Part shown: positions 43,328 through 53,878 of the stretch, piece by piece
How the letters are laid out: each line of letters opens with the position of its first letter
Position numbering within the stretch: the first letter of the stretch is position 1
Assembly: GCA_001931905.2 (NCBI GenBank)
Contig: MSJI02000534.1
Location: 1-64,000 of the forward strand
Length of the DNA stretch: 64,000 bases
DNA from: Cladosporium sp. IMV 00045
Lineage: Eukaryota > Ascomycota > Dothideomycetes > Cladosporiales > Cladosporiaceae
Reading direction: 5' to 3'
Notes under the pieces: generated by a model
Databases searched by the model: none
Seen by the model: the letters and a program-made list of their open reading frames with translations, nothing else
Told to the model about the DNA's origin: nothing
Translations under genes and position numbers: made by a program

Positions 43328-43429
43328 ATTGCTGCGCCGGAACGCTTCTCGGACCGGGCGCCCACTTATCGTTATCAGCATTAAGTGATGAACTTCGTAG
43401 GGGTATCTACTCTTCATCGAAGACAGTTC

Positions 43430-45243
43430 GTGCAGTCGGCATAGAGAACCGCTTGTGGCCCTAGAGAAACCAATCAGCCAGCGCTGCGCAGAGAACAAAG
43501 CTAAAGATGGGTCCGGAGTAGTTCATGTTGTCTCTAGTGACTAGTAGGTACGGTGGGAATGGCAGCCAGATGATAATAAAGACGAGAAAACACATGGCGT
43601 AGATGTCAATGGCGATCCCCATCGTCCGAGCGTGAACGGGCCCTAGGCCGGTGCTCCTCCGCGGATCTTGAAGATGAAGAAGGAGCCTACGACCTGGAGG
43701 CAGGACATGTAGAGCGCGAGATTATTGAGCGAGAGAATGGCATAGATCGCAGATATGGATGCGATGTTGATGAGCATAAGTAGAAACACGACTGTCAACA
43801 CCAGGCATAGAGCGTTTAAGGGGATCCGTAAAGTGGGATGCCTAAGACGATGTTAGGATGAACGCTTCCAATAAGTCGCGTATCGGGCAAGTATGCTCGC
43901 CGAGCTTAGGTACGTACACGCGTCCGAAGAAATCGGGGAATGGTAACCCTCGGTCTCGTGCAAAGGCCTACGTTGAACGTGAGACAGAGGCTAAGGATGA
44001 GAAAAGGGCGACAAGACCGTTCCAGGCAAGCATTACTATCAGAATAGTCGCACCTGCCGTCGATCCTGTTACCTAGCGCAAAATCTCGATGATAGGATAT
44101 CCAGTGGGACTTTTGAGTGCTGCGACCGGGTCTCTAATGCAAAGCAGAAGAACGATAACCAGAATGAATGTTTAGACACTATTAATCAGGACGGAGACGA
44201 TCATGCTCTGCGGAATTCTTCGCTCGGCATTCTTCACTTTATCGCTCGTGTGAACTACTCCATCGAAGGCTATCTTGTGTCAATAATTAGAAAAATCGGT
44301 AATTCAAATAGTGCGTTAGCTCACGTACCTAACAGAGGAAAAGCAGCAGTTAATAGCCCGACCTACCACGATGCGCCCTCATTCGACCAGCCGCTGAACT
44401 CTAATCCACTATACGTTTCGGTGAAAACGTACTCTTTCGAACTCCGCGTGGCTATTATCAGCAGGACGATGACCTAAATGGCCTAGAAGAGAGTGTGCGT
44501 AATACCACCGATGGTCTCAACCGTACTTAGGATTCTACGCGCGAAGATGTTATAGAAGGCCGGGATGGCAAGAAGCGCCTAGGTAAGCAATATGCTATGC
44601 CAGTTCTGCGGCACGTAGTTCTCGTTGTTCAATACTATTAGCCCTTAAGCGATGGTTCCGACGAGGAAGGCCGGCGAGGCGATAACGGCCATCCATCCAA
44701 AAACCGTTATCCAACCCTAGATCAAGCCCTAGAAAGCCGGTGGACCACATCCTTTAGGTGCATACATAGCAGCCTAGCGGTATTAGGCGCCTATAGTAGG
44801 GCTGATCGAAGCCATTTCAGCCATTAAGGCGGCGACTGCCAGGTTGCCAGACTAACAGAGAAGGGTTCCATAGATACGGGAAGTCTGCGAAGGTCAGCAG
44901 TCACTTAAGTGTGCTGGTAGAGAGATGCGGTCGAAAAACCGGCCCTCCATTTAGTAGCCCCGCAGTGAAAGAGACTGCCAATGCCTCCCACGAGGCTTGT
45001 GTGTTTGCACTGAATGCGATTGTGGCAAGAATTCGATGTATTTCTGTCATGGTGTTAGTGCCGGGTTGTCAGCAAGAACATTATGGAATCGCCGACATCA
45101 AGCTGACTTGAAGATGTCTTCGGTGTCTGTGTGGTATTCGCAATGTGGCCTTGCTGTTCTTTCGGCGTGCCGTCGCGGTTCTGAACCGATGCCTCGCCGG
45201 ATTCATCATGGTCTTGTATCTGGACACCAGCGTTCGAGTTCAT
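43430..45243 (-). pseudogene. Amino-acid/GABA permease (APC family), RIP-like inactivation
   Basis: The minus strand reads, from high to low coordinates, TIAFSANTQASWEALAVSFT, LLNGGP, SGNLAVAALMAEMASISPT, WITVFGWMAVIASPAFLVG, LIVLNNENYVPQNWHSILL, ILSTVETIGGITHTLFWAI and, at the end, FTLGRWGIAIDIYAMCFLV and RDNMNYSGPIFSF. This is a complete APC-superfamily permease of the fungal GABA/choline type. Six stops lie in one continuous frame between 44645 and 44854 (44645, 44717, 44729, 44774, 44783, 44852). They stand where family members have Gln or Trp, as expected from C-to-T changes on either strand. The start near 45243 (MNSNAGVQIQDHDE) is tentative. Confidence 0.82.
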
Positions 45244-45428
45244 CTTGCTTGGGTCTGGCAGTGCTCTTCCAGGGTACTTCTTCGTTGCTGTAAGAACAAG
45301 GTATGAATCAAAGAGAACATTGTCCAAGGCAAAGAGAGCAGCGACCTTGAGACTGCAGGGTGCAAGCTTACACCGGGGAGAAGGTTGCAACATCGTTGCG
45401 CGAGTTACGCCAATCCTAGGTTGTTCCG

Positions 45429-45740
45429 ATGAATCCTTGCTCCGGCCAGATAGGCGGCGGTCAGAGGTGCAACGAAGTGCTAGCGGAAGACCATCCGGAC
45501 CGACTGGCGTCGCAGCGTGCCCTCACATGGGCTTATGAGGAAGATAGCCAAGTGGACAGACTGGAGTCTAAAGTGCTTAGTCAGGTGGGGAAAACAGCAG
45601 AGTCCGCACAAGCCGTACCTCCTCGGTCAATACAAGCTGGTGCGGCTTCTCATAGCGGATCTTCGCAAGTGAAGGGTGAGGAAGCCGATAGGAGTAGCAA
45701 GAGTAGGAAGTGGTGGCACAAGTTAAGGGGGAGAAAGTAA
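45429..45740 (+). pseudogene. TPR-domain fragment (kinesin-light-chain/NLR-type tail)
   Basis: A 103-residue open frame with one recognisable tetratricopeptide unit: VLAEDHPDRLASQRALTWAY, in the form common in tails of fungal NLR-like proteins. The rest is a polar tail ending KWWHKLRGRK. No start or upstream repeats were found in frame, so it looks like the last piece of a decayed or rearranged gene. Confidence 0.5.
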
Positions 45741-46228
45741 GACTAAGTGTGCTCTGAAGCTATAAGAATGTTCGCAAGCCCCTATATGTATCACTATACT
45801 CTTCTAAGAAAATGACCCTTTTTTCCCTAAGACCATTACTTTTAAATTCAATCGCCACACACCTCCCAGATAGCGCCAGATAGCGCCAGGCCGTCCGCGA
45901 CCTGTTGTGAAGTGCTTACCAGGGGTGGTAATATGCCCATACCGAACCAGCTCACTTACTCAGCCTACAACGGGCGGCTCGAACACAGGAGCACTTTACT
46001 CCCGTGTTGTGCACGTAAGATACGTTAGACAGCACATCGCACGGGGGCAGAACAAGAGATATAGGGGTCCAATGCGGTACATTCGATAGCTGGATCACGT
46101 GCCGTGTGGTTCGTGCGGCGGGAATGTTCAACACGAACAGAACCGTCCGCCGACAGTCTGAGTTCGCTGCAGACTCGTACCCCTCCGCTGTCACCTCGTC
46201 TTGCCCGAGTCGTACATTGCACCCCATC
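45741..46228. other. Spacer between NLR-like fragments
   Basis: About 490 bases, AT-rich around 45800-45850, with a tandem 10-mer (agatagcgcc twice at about 45870-45889). No gene. Confidence 0.35.
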
Positions 46229-46560
46229 TTACACGCTATCAGGCATCCCGACCACCACGTCGCCCAGTCCGTTGTGACGCTTCGGTCCAGGCATATCACC
46301 GCCGATCCCGCTTAACAGTCCGATCTCGATGTTCTTGAATGTCCTCATCATGTAGACAGCGCACTCTGCGGCCTGGTGTTTGTTTGCATGACCAGCACAG
46401 GGAACTACCACACTGTGCTCGCCTACCTCACCTAGGTAGTAGGTGAAAGATTCGTCGGGTATCCGTATCTTCTTGTGCCTCTCGTCAGGCATCAGACGGG
46501 CGGCAACGAGCTCAGGTTCCGGCTTGATCGTGATCCAGCCAATGTTGTACTCGCTTAGAG
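46229..46560 (-). pseudogene. Nucleoside phosphorylase-like (PNP_UDP) domain fragment
   Basis: The minus strand reads YNIGWITIKPEPELVAARLM, DERH, YYLGEVGEHSVVVPC and IEIGLLSGIGGDMPG...LGDVVVG. This is the N-terminal part of the phosphorylase domain that opens many fungal NLR-like proteins (PNP_UDP with NACHT or NB-ARC plus TPR/ankyrin). The frame stops at 46229 after about 100 residues and the rest of the domain is not seen. It lies head-on to the TPR fragment 490 bases away, so the two cannot be one colinear gene today. Confidence 0.6.
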
Positions 46561-47599
46561 CGGGCCAGCTTCTGGCTAGGTTGGTCCATGGCGTGCTATG
46601 CGTGGTAGTAGAGGCGCGTATCAACAGTTTTGTCGTGGTATGTGGAAACAACAAACATATGAACTGCTGGAGATAGCTCGCTCGTTGAGATCAGGCTCTT
46701 GCATAGCCCGAAAAAGTGCAGTCGCAGTGCTGTAGTACTTCTGAAAGGGTAATCAGACGGACGAGTCGCAGTCACAGCGCCTGCAAGCCGCATGTAAGGC
46801 AGACATGCGTGCTGTCAGCTGGGGACAGTGCCACCAAGCAAATCCTCTTGCGCTCCATTCCTCAATACTGCTGAGACGAGTCTCTCAACGTTGTGAGCTT
46901 GTAGACTCGCTTTGATAAGAAAAAAACATGCTGCGCTTTTCTGTATGGTACAGACGTAGACTGGCTACTGCTTGTTGAGCATGCTGCACGTGAACCATGA
47001 TCCGCGCCCCCTGTGATTGAGTAAGCGAGATGATGCCTTGGGTCACCCAGCTGAGTGCCACGAAAGCGCACAGGTCTCGCCATCGCGCTGCACCTGAATC
47101 CCCAGATGGCCGACCGCTCTCGGCTTAGCAGCGGCCACAGGTCGAGGAATGTAGAGCGCGGAAATCGCCGTTGTTCCCACGACTGCTCCAGTCAGCGGCA
47201 CGTCTCAAATCGATTCTGATGCGAACAGATGGAATTGCCAGGCCAAAGATATTCGCACGAGCTCACACCCCTACACAGACTGCTGAGGTGTTGTCGAGCC
47301 AAGATTTTGGTTCTAGCGGTCGACAATCACGAATCAGGAGTCGGTAGAAGCAAGTCAGGAATTCAGGATCAGGGATCAGAAACAGGAAGCGGCTTGCGAT
47401 GTCCGATTTCCGTCCTCTGCATTCGCGGTCCCTATACCCCACTTTTCCCAGCCGTGCAGAGGTCAGTCAGCGTGTTCCTGGAACCAGGAATCGGGTGCTG
47501 CGACGCGTGATCCAGGATCAAGATCACGTGCTGCGGGCGCTGCCGTCCGGGCGGGGAAGCGCGCTTCCCATGTGTTGCGACGGTGACAACCGTGTGCTC
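46561..47599. other. Gene-free stretch with dispersed repeat copy B
   Basis: About 1 kb of degenerate sequence holding repeat copy B and another ggatcagg-rich run (47355-47385 and around 47480-47525) like the one near 33060. No gene is supported. Confidence 0.4.
47030..47180 (-). repeat. Dispersed repeat, copy B (inverted relative to copy A)
   Basis: The minus strand carries ccgagagcggtcggc, then a gcgatggcgagacct block and cgtggcactcagctgg, in the same order as copy A near 33130-33300. Differences are mainly A/G and C/T. The peptide MARPVRFRGTQLGDPRHHLA here parallels the stop-containing peptide of copy A. Confidence 0.55.
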
Positions 47600-47682
47600 C
47601 GTCCGCTCTGCCATACATAAGCACTGAACCGGGCGACTAGTACTAGAGTGGGTGACCATCTGGGAATCCCGCCTGTTGTATG
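47600..47682 (+). pseudogene. 5S rRNA gene, 3' two-thirds (5' end diverged)
   Basis: Reads from ccgtccgctctgcc through cataagcactgaacc, gggcgactagtacta, gtgggtgaccatctgggaat to cctgttgtatg, followed by a T run (47683-47687). These are the conserved loop B/C to helix I elements of fungal 5S rRNA and a Pol III terminator. The sequence before 47600 does not pair with the terminal gttgtatg, so helix I is broken and this is more likely a pseudogene than a working gene. Confidence 0.6.
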
Positions 47683-47689
47683 TTTTTGC

Positions 47690-49702
47690 TTTTTGCCATG
47701 AAGGGTGTCAGTTGCAGAACGCAACATCCACCACGTCCACACGCAAATAGCAAGATGCACCATGGCGTTCTTAGATTCGTGATTCCCCTTTCAGCCAAGA
47801 CCCTACGAATGGGCAGCTGCAAGCACTTTCGACGCTCTTAATCCAATCTGGATGGTGCTTTGCGATGATGAAGGCGTGAAGGGAGCTCCTTCATGAGATG
47901 TGGCTTCTGCGCCATGAACTCAGTCCCCGGCGTCTGCTCAATCTGAGCGTTCTGGGCCAAGAGGAAGGATGATTTTGGTATCTCGATTTTACAGAGACCA
48001 TCTCCAGATAAGCCACAGGCGAAGTAGAGAAAAGAAAGCCGAGAAATAGCTTGACATGGCTTGTCTCTTCCACAAGACTTCTTGCCATATTTAGGTTTGT
48101 TCCGACTTATGGGCGGTTTGCGGCAGAACGAGAGGCCCGATTGGGGCAAATGGAGGATCTTATGATATGTCTGTCATTGACGAAGAAGCTTCTGAGGCTG
48201 ATGTCGTGCATGCAGAAGGTGAAATACCTGAATGATCCATATGGGCATTATCTCTGTTGGGATAGGCGCTGCATTTCATCGCTCAATCTGTCAACTGGAA
48301 GATCACGATTTCGAACCTTAGGTATGACCCCGGCAAGCCACGTGGTGATCATCTGCCATGGTCTTTGTGCTGATATTGCCTGGTAAGAAGTCACATTTTC
48401 TGGGCGGTTTCTTGGGATGTACATTCGGGCGAGCGTTTTGTGCAAGACTTTTCTCTTATTCGGCAAGGCACAGCAAGTCTTCCACGCATCAACATGCCTC
48501 AGGGTGTTGTTCAATGTCGCTCATCGGGTATTCACATCGCCAGACAGATGGGAAGAATAATCGCGGGTGATGTTTCGAAGAGGTGGCGTTTGCCAAGGAG
48601 GTCTCGCCGAGGCTGGAGGTTCCACCATCCATGTGTGAGGCGGAACACTTCCCGCGACAACATCATCACCAGTACAGCAGTGCTGCCGCCGCATCTCTGT
48701 ACACTCCATGATCTTGATCAATGTGCATCGCAATGGCGTTCTTGGCCTGTGCACAACTGCAAATGCGTCCGCCTGAAATAGCCAATGTCTGGCCCAAGTC
48801 CGCGCCACCTGGACCTTGGTGACAATGATTTGTATCTTCATTCGACTTGGCATGCATCGCCTTTCAAGCCGTGTCCGAAAGCAGATTTTGGTGTTCGAAT
48901 ATTCGACTTTCACGGATCAAGGACGGAATATTCCCTGAACCTGCCGCGAAGGGCTTTTGCGGCTGGTTGGAACCTGCATTCACCAATCCTTGTTCATCCC
49001 ATCAGCTTGATATCCACCACGGTCAGAAACTGTCAACATGAATATGATCATGAACAATCGGGCAACGCGACAACCGGTTGAGCCTCTTTGCAAGCCCAAG
49101 TTGACCGTTAACAAAGCGCACGATATTTGGAGAGCATCTGCCGTCCACGGTACCCCTGGCGCTGCAGAAGCCATCACAGATTAGACCTCAGGACGAGTCT
49201 ACAACACGCATGAAAACCACTTAGAGGTGCGAAATCAACCTCATACACATTTCCAGGACACACACTCGTTGTGCGGCAGAACCCATAGCGTTCAAGGCTA
49301 CGTTAGAGTGTTCAATGCTTCACCTTCCATACTGAGTTTGATAGTCAAACACTCGACCCACGTGGAAGAAGCCACCTTGGAAGCTACGATGTTTCTGAAG
49401 GCTTTCATACATGCGTAACCGTGGAGTTCAATAAAGGCTGACCATCTGTAGACCTCATACTTCGCTTCTTCAAATCTTGTACAATTCAGAGCTCTATTGT
49501 CTTCAAGCCCACACAAGCCCAGCCAGACCTAGATCCTCCAATTCAGACCTCATCAGTCGGTTTGGTGATGCTTGCACTGAAGAGACACGGGAGCAGTCCG
49601 TGAGACCGTAGGGTATATAAACACCATGCTGTTCTCACATCGATGGCGTGTAGAATCGTTCATTGGCCTTGTCCTCGCTTGTATCATCTACAAACTAGCA
49701 AT
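47690..49702. other. Gene-free stretch
   Basis: About 2 kb. Many short open frames on both strands, none with a motif, signal peptide or splice pattern that I can support. Ends with the phosphatase promoter. Confidence 0.4.
49614..49620 (+). promoter_or_regulatory. TATA box of phosphatase gene
   Basis: tatataa 83 bases before the ATG at 49703; a regulated, possibly phosphate-responsive promoter would suit the product (inference). Confidence 0.45.
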
Positions 49703-51067
49703 ATGCTTACTCTTTGGTTTGACCTCCTGGCTGTCACCAGCCTTGCTGTTGCGCAAACGGAATTCACAGCAACCGCAGCTGCAGATATAGCTCGGGCGGC
49801 CGCCACTGCACGTACTGAGTCTCCGGTTTCCAACGTCAAAGGCAAAGCATTCGACAGAATACTCACAATTTACCTTGAGACGACTGCTTTCAATAATACC
49901 ATAGCTGATGGTACGTCCACTGCGGATAATTTGCAACCACTGAGAGCGCACCTACTCACTCTCCCAAGCGAATTGTCAAGCCCTCATCAAGCAAGGTATC
50001 TTATTGATCAACCATTACGGCGTTGGAGCCCCCAGCCAGCCAAACTACATTGCCCCTGGCAGCGGTGATACTTTCGGTCTCAACAGCGACAGCTTCATCT
50101 TAGTCGACAAGAACGTTTCCACGATAGTCAACCTTCTTGAAGACAAAGGCATTAGCTGGGGAGACTACAACGAGGGCCAACCCTACTCTGGGTTCGAAGG
50201 GTTTAGTTACCTTCCTGGCCACTATGAGCGCAAGCATAACCTCCTGATTCTATTCAACTCCATTACCCAGGACGTGCACCGTCTTGCAAAGGTCAAGAAC
50301 CTGACAATGTATGCAGTCTTCGCTGATAGCATTGCAAACATACACTGGTCCTCTCCAGGTTCGAAAACGAGTTGAAACAAGAGAAACTCCCCCAGTGGTC
50401 GTTCATCACTCCCAATCTGATCAACGATGGCCACGACACCGACATTGCCACGTCTTGCAAATGGACCAGAGACTTCGTTGAGCCGCTACTTGCTAGCAAG
50501 TATTTCAACAAAGACGCACTCATCTACATTACCTGGCAAGCAAACGGTCATTACCCACAACTCTCCAACCACGTAGCTGGCATCTTAGTCGGCTCGGCCA
50601 TCGACAGGAAGCTCGTCGGAACCACTGATAAAAGCTACTACCACTACAGCGAGATTTCCTCCGTCGAAGCTAACTGGGACCTCCACCACCTAGGACGGTG
50701 GGACGTGGGCGCCAACGTGTGGAAGTTCGTCGGCGATAAGACCAAGGACGTCATCCGTCAATGGAATCCAAAGATCGCCAAAGACCCCTTCGAGAATTAC
50801 TTCTGGAACCAGAGCTACGGCGGCGTCTTCAGCAGCGCCTCCACCAGCTCGCACCTCTACGTCAAGCCGAATCTAGGCCTTGTTCACAACAAGCGTACGA
50901 TTTTGCCTGCCGTTCAGAGGGTCTGGCAGCGATCGACTCTGCCGAGCTACTACAGCGATATCATTGAGCTTCCGGACGCTTTGCACCCGCCGAAGGGATA
51001 TGAAGTGCCGATTGGCTTGAGCCCAGCTCCGCCAATCACCACCTCAATTACCGTCTATCCCGTCTGA
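49703..51067 (+). CDS. Secreted acid phosphatase/phosphoesterase (PF04185 type) with altered motif
   Basis: Three exons: 49703-49910, 49969-50308 and 50359-51067; 418 residues. Introns of 58 and 50 nt (GTACGT...AAG, GTATGC...CAG) keep frame. A short signal peptide (MLTLWFDLLAVTSLAVAQ) precedes FDRILTIYLET, then NHYGVGAPSQPNYIA with SGD, and ITPNLINDGHDTDI, the core of fungal phosphate-repressible acid phosphatases. They release phosphate from organic esters outside the cell. The usual Phe-Asp-Glu motif after the beta strand (ILLTFDE in relatives) is Trp242-Gln243-Ala244 here (IYITWQANGHY), and the Asn after the first Glu is Thr. Activity may be lost or changed. No stop or frame break is present. 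Confidence 0.8.
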
Positions 51068-51388
51068 TCAGTTGGAAACGGGAAACGGTTCAGAAAGATG
51101 ATGGAACGAAGTTATGACTCGTTTTGATTTGCTTGTCTTGATTTTCTTGCTTTTGTCTCTCGCCTTGTTTCCTGAGTTGGTACATGTGTGTACCAAGTAT
51201 CCGATCTCGTCTGTTTGATCTCAAATGGTTGGTTCTGGTATTACGGATGTCTCTCAGGTGCACCACGACCTATCACTGCGGTTCGCAAGACGGACTCCGT
51301 GTCCACAAAAACAGTTTCACCAACGAGAAAAGCATTTGAGCTATGCTTCATAGGTCAAACGCCTCAGTTAACCTTGCATGCATCCCAA
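51068..51388. other. Intergenic, convergent 3' ends
   Basis: About 320 bases between convergent genes; T-rich after 51120. Nothing else seen. Confidence 0.4.
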
Positions 51389-51782
51389 TCAAGGCGATCC
51401 AACCTCAAACCTCCCCTGCTTGGAATTCGCAGCATCGTCAATAGTACTTCTGAACTCCTTCCAAAGCTGCTTAACAACTCCCTCATCCACCATGCGATCG
51501 ACGATCTTGTTGGCGTACTTGCGACGCTTCTTGGTGCTCATCTTATCTCTCTTCTGTAGCTTCTTCGCCGAGCTATAGCCATGACCGTCGATCCAGATCA
51601 CGACCCATTGATAGAGGTGGTAGCGCCAATGCTGCAAGGCGTGCGCGGTGCGTGCGTTTGCCATGCAGAATTTACCGACGTACCAGACGTGGTTCGCTGG
51701 TGCGATTTCGCGGCCTTGGGCGTCGTATGAGGGGTTGTCACCGTTTGAGCGCTTTTCATGATCGCTGTTGCTGCTGTCGTCT

Positions 51783-51814
<32 letters not shown>

Positions 51815-53434
51815 GTCTTTACCGACGTCTTCGAGAGTGCTGCGGTGGTATGGATTTCCCTGAAATTGCACCATATACTTCACCGGGTGGCGACTGCGGT
51901 TGCAAGCATCACACTTGTCTTGCTCCATATCAGTGAGATTTTCTAGAATTTCTGGCCGAGCACGAAGTGCAGTTGTGAAGTCAGTCTTCCAAGCGGAGGA
52001 CTGGAACTTTGAATCGGCAAGACCAGAGACTTCATCATCGAGCTTTTTGAATGTGAGTTCGTAGATTTCATCGTCCATTGCGAAGGCTGGGTTGATCTTC
52101 TTCTGGACCATCCACTCGATTGCGAACTTCCAAAGCTCCTTAGACTTCATCGAAGCATATCGCGTGTACATCAAAGGTATGCCCTCAGGAACTCCGAGAG
52201 TGTCGTCGCCACCCTCCTCGATGAAATCGTCATCGTCCTCGTCTGCCGCAAACATGGCACGGCTACTCGTTGGTCCAGGCTCAGGCGAATCTTCCGAGTT
52301 GTCGTACATCTCGTCACGTTCCCGCTGATCGTCCAAGTCTTGTGCCTCATCCTGGTTCTCTTCTTGAACATCTGCCAAGGTCTTTTGGCTTGATCTGGCT
52401 CTTGATCTGACTAAACTTTCGAGAGCCTGCTGCTTCTTATTCTTCTGAATGGTTTGCGAGCTTGGCGGAGCACGACCGGGCGCCTCACCGTCACTGCTCG
52501 GTCCCAAGAACTGCAGATCCTCGTCCAGATCGTCTTGCTCTTCTTTCGTGAACTTCCCATGTCGCTTCTGAAGTCGCCTACGAGGGGTCACGGGCTCAAG
52601 ATCCTCGTCTTCCTCATCGTCCCCATCCTCGGTGGCGCGTCTGCTCTTTCCTTTAGGATCGTCGATGATCTGCAAATCGTCGTCGCTACCATCGGTAGCT
52701 GCAGGAGGCGAAGAGCTGATGAAAGATGATTGTCTCTCTTGTCTCCGGCGCTTCTGTGTACCCAAAGTAGTTGGCATTTCGTCTTCACTATCCTCATCGT
52801 CGGCTGCCGTGATTTGGGGAGGGTTCCTGCGTGCCTTGCGAGCGCTCGGCAACACAATCTCGTCCTCGTCGGAGTCTTCTTGCTCTTCTGGTGTAGGCTT
52901 CTTCGCTTGCGAGCTCTTCGCCTCTTCTGCTCCACTTGAATGCATGAACCCAGCTTTCCTCTTGTTGTTTTTCTTTGCTCCTTTCGCAAACCTTCCCGGC
53001 GACGGTAAGTCGTCGCTGTCTTCGCTGGAGGAAGCTGCTGCTCTCTTTTGCCCTCGCTGCTCTTTGAACATGGTTTGTCCTGTGGGTGGATCCAGATTCA
53101 CTCCGCTTGAGGGTCCAAAGTCAAGGCGCTGCTGTTTCGACCGCAATTTAGAGGCTTTGCGTGAGGATCTGACTGCGCTCGCTTCGTTTGCTTGCGGATC
53201 TTCAGCTGGCGTTGGTAACATCTCGATCGTGTTTGCTTCCTGAGTAGCATCATTCTCATCTCCGATCGCGGGAGACTGCAGTTTGCGGCGTTTGGAGGAT
53301 CGTGAAGAGCTGCCATAGCCGACCGCGGCTGCACGGTCTTGGATCTGTTTGTTGTAGCCTTCGGCCTGAGAGGAAGAGGCGGGGATCGGTGTGAACGTGA
53401 TACGCTGTTGGCGTCTGCGCGTGTTAGGCGCCAT
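51389..53434 (-). CDS. Nuclear DUF4211-domain protein
   Basis: A single exon of 681 residues. The first 400 are disordered, with alternating basic and acidic clusters (SSKRRKLQSP, SSEDSDDLP, KKNNKRKAG, EDSDEDEIVLPSARKARRNP). The C-terminal third is ordered: FAIEWMVQKKINPAF, DKCDACNRSRHPVKYMVQFQ, a poly-Asp insert, then HVWYVGKFCMANARTAHALQ and HWRYHLYQWVVIWI. This fits the fungal DUF4211 family; the CDAC pair plus later Cys may bind zinc. Function is unknown; composition points to a chromatin-associated nuclear protein. The poly-Asp run is encoded by a GTC/GAC trinucleotide repeat near 51789-51820. Confidence 0.75.
51777..51822. repeat. Trinucleotide microsatellite (gtc)n coding poly-Asp
   Basis: A near-perfect run of cgt/gtc triplets, read on the minus strand as Asp codons in the DUF4211 protein. 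Likely length-variable between strains. Confidence 0.7.
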
Positions 53435-53878
53435 GATCGTCTTGGAGTTCGCTGGTATTTTGTTCGGCTAGTCGCATGTACGATCTAAGTGTTCTTCGAG
53501 AGAAAGGTAGGCTGTTCAGGTTTGCATGATCTGAAGGACAGCGTGAATCAAGAGAAAGAAAGAGAGGGGTTTGTCACAAGACAATTGCCGTCAACCTTTG
53601 AAAGCAGTCGGTACAATATTTTGAAGAAGTCGCACGGACATTCATTCACCGTCGACGTCGCGTCGCGTCGGAGAAAGGCAAACGGCTTTCCTTTGGTGAT
53701 GACGTTGTCAACATCAGCGCGCGAATCACATGCAACAGCAAGTGAAGTTCACTTCCTCACGTTTCAGGACAAGGACCTCACACCTCAACATTCACAGTAC
53801 ATGAGAAGTGTCTCACAGAATCTCTTGAAGAGGCTCGGATCCACTTGCTCCAGGCGGCTACGATCAACGACCTCAAGA
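53435..53878. promoter_or_regulatory. Divergent intergenic region (DUF4211 / Hnt3)
   Basis: 444 bases between divergent start codons; presumably a shared promoter. Frames overlapping it have no protein character. Confidence 0.35.

Noticed and set aside
48480..48913. Several 100-130-codon frames near 48.5-48.9 kb
   Set aside because: Present on both strands at once, with no motif, signal peptide or splice pattern; treated as chance.
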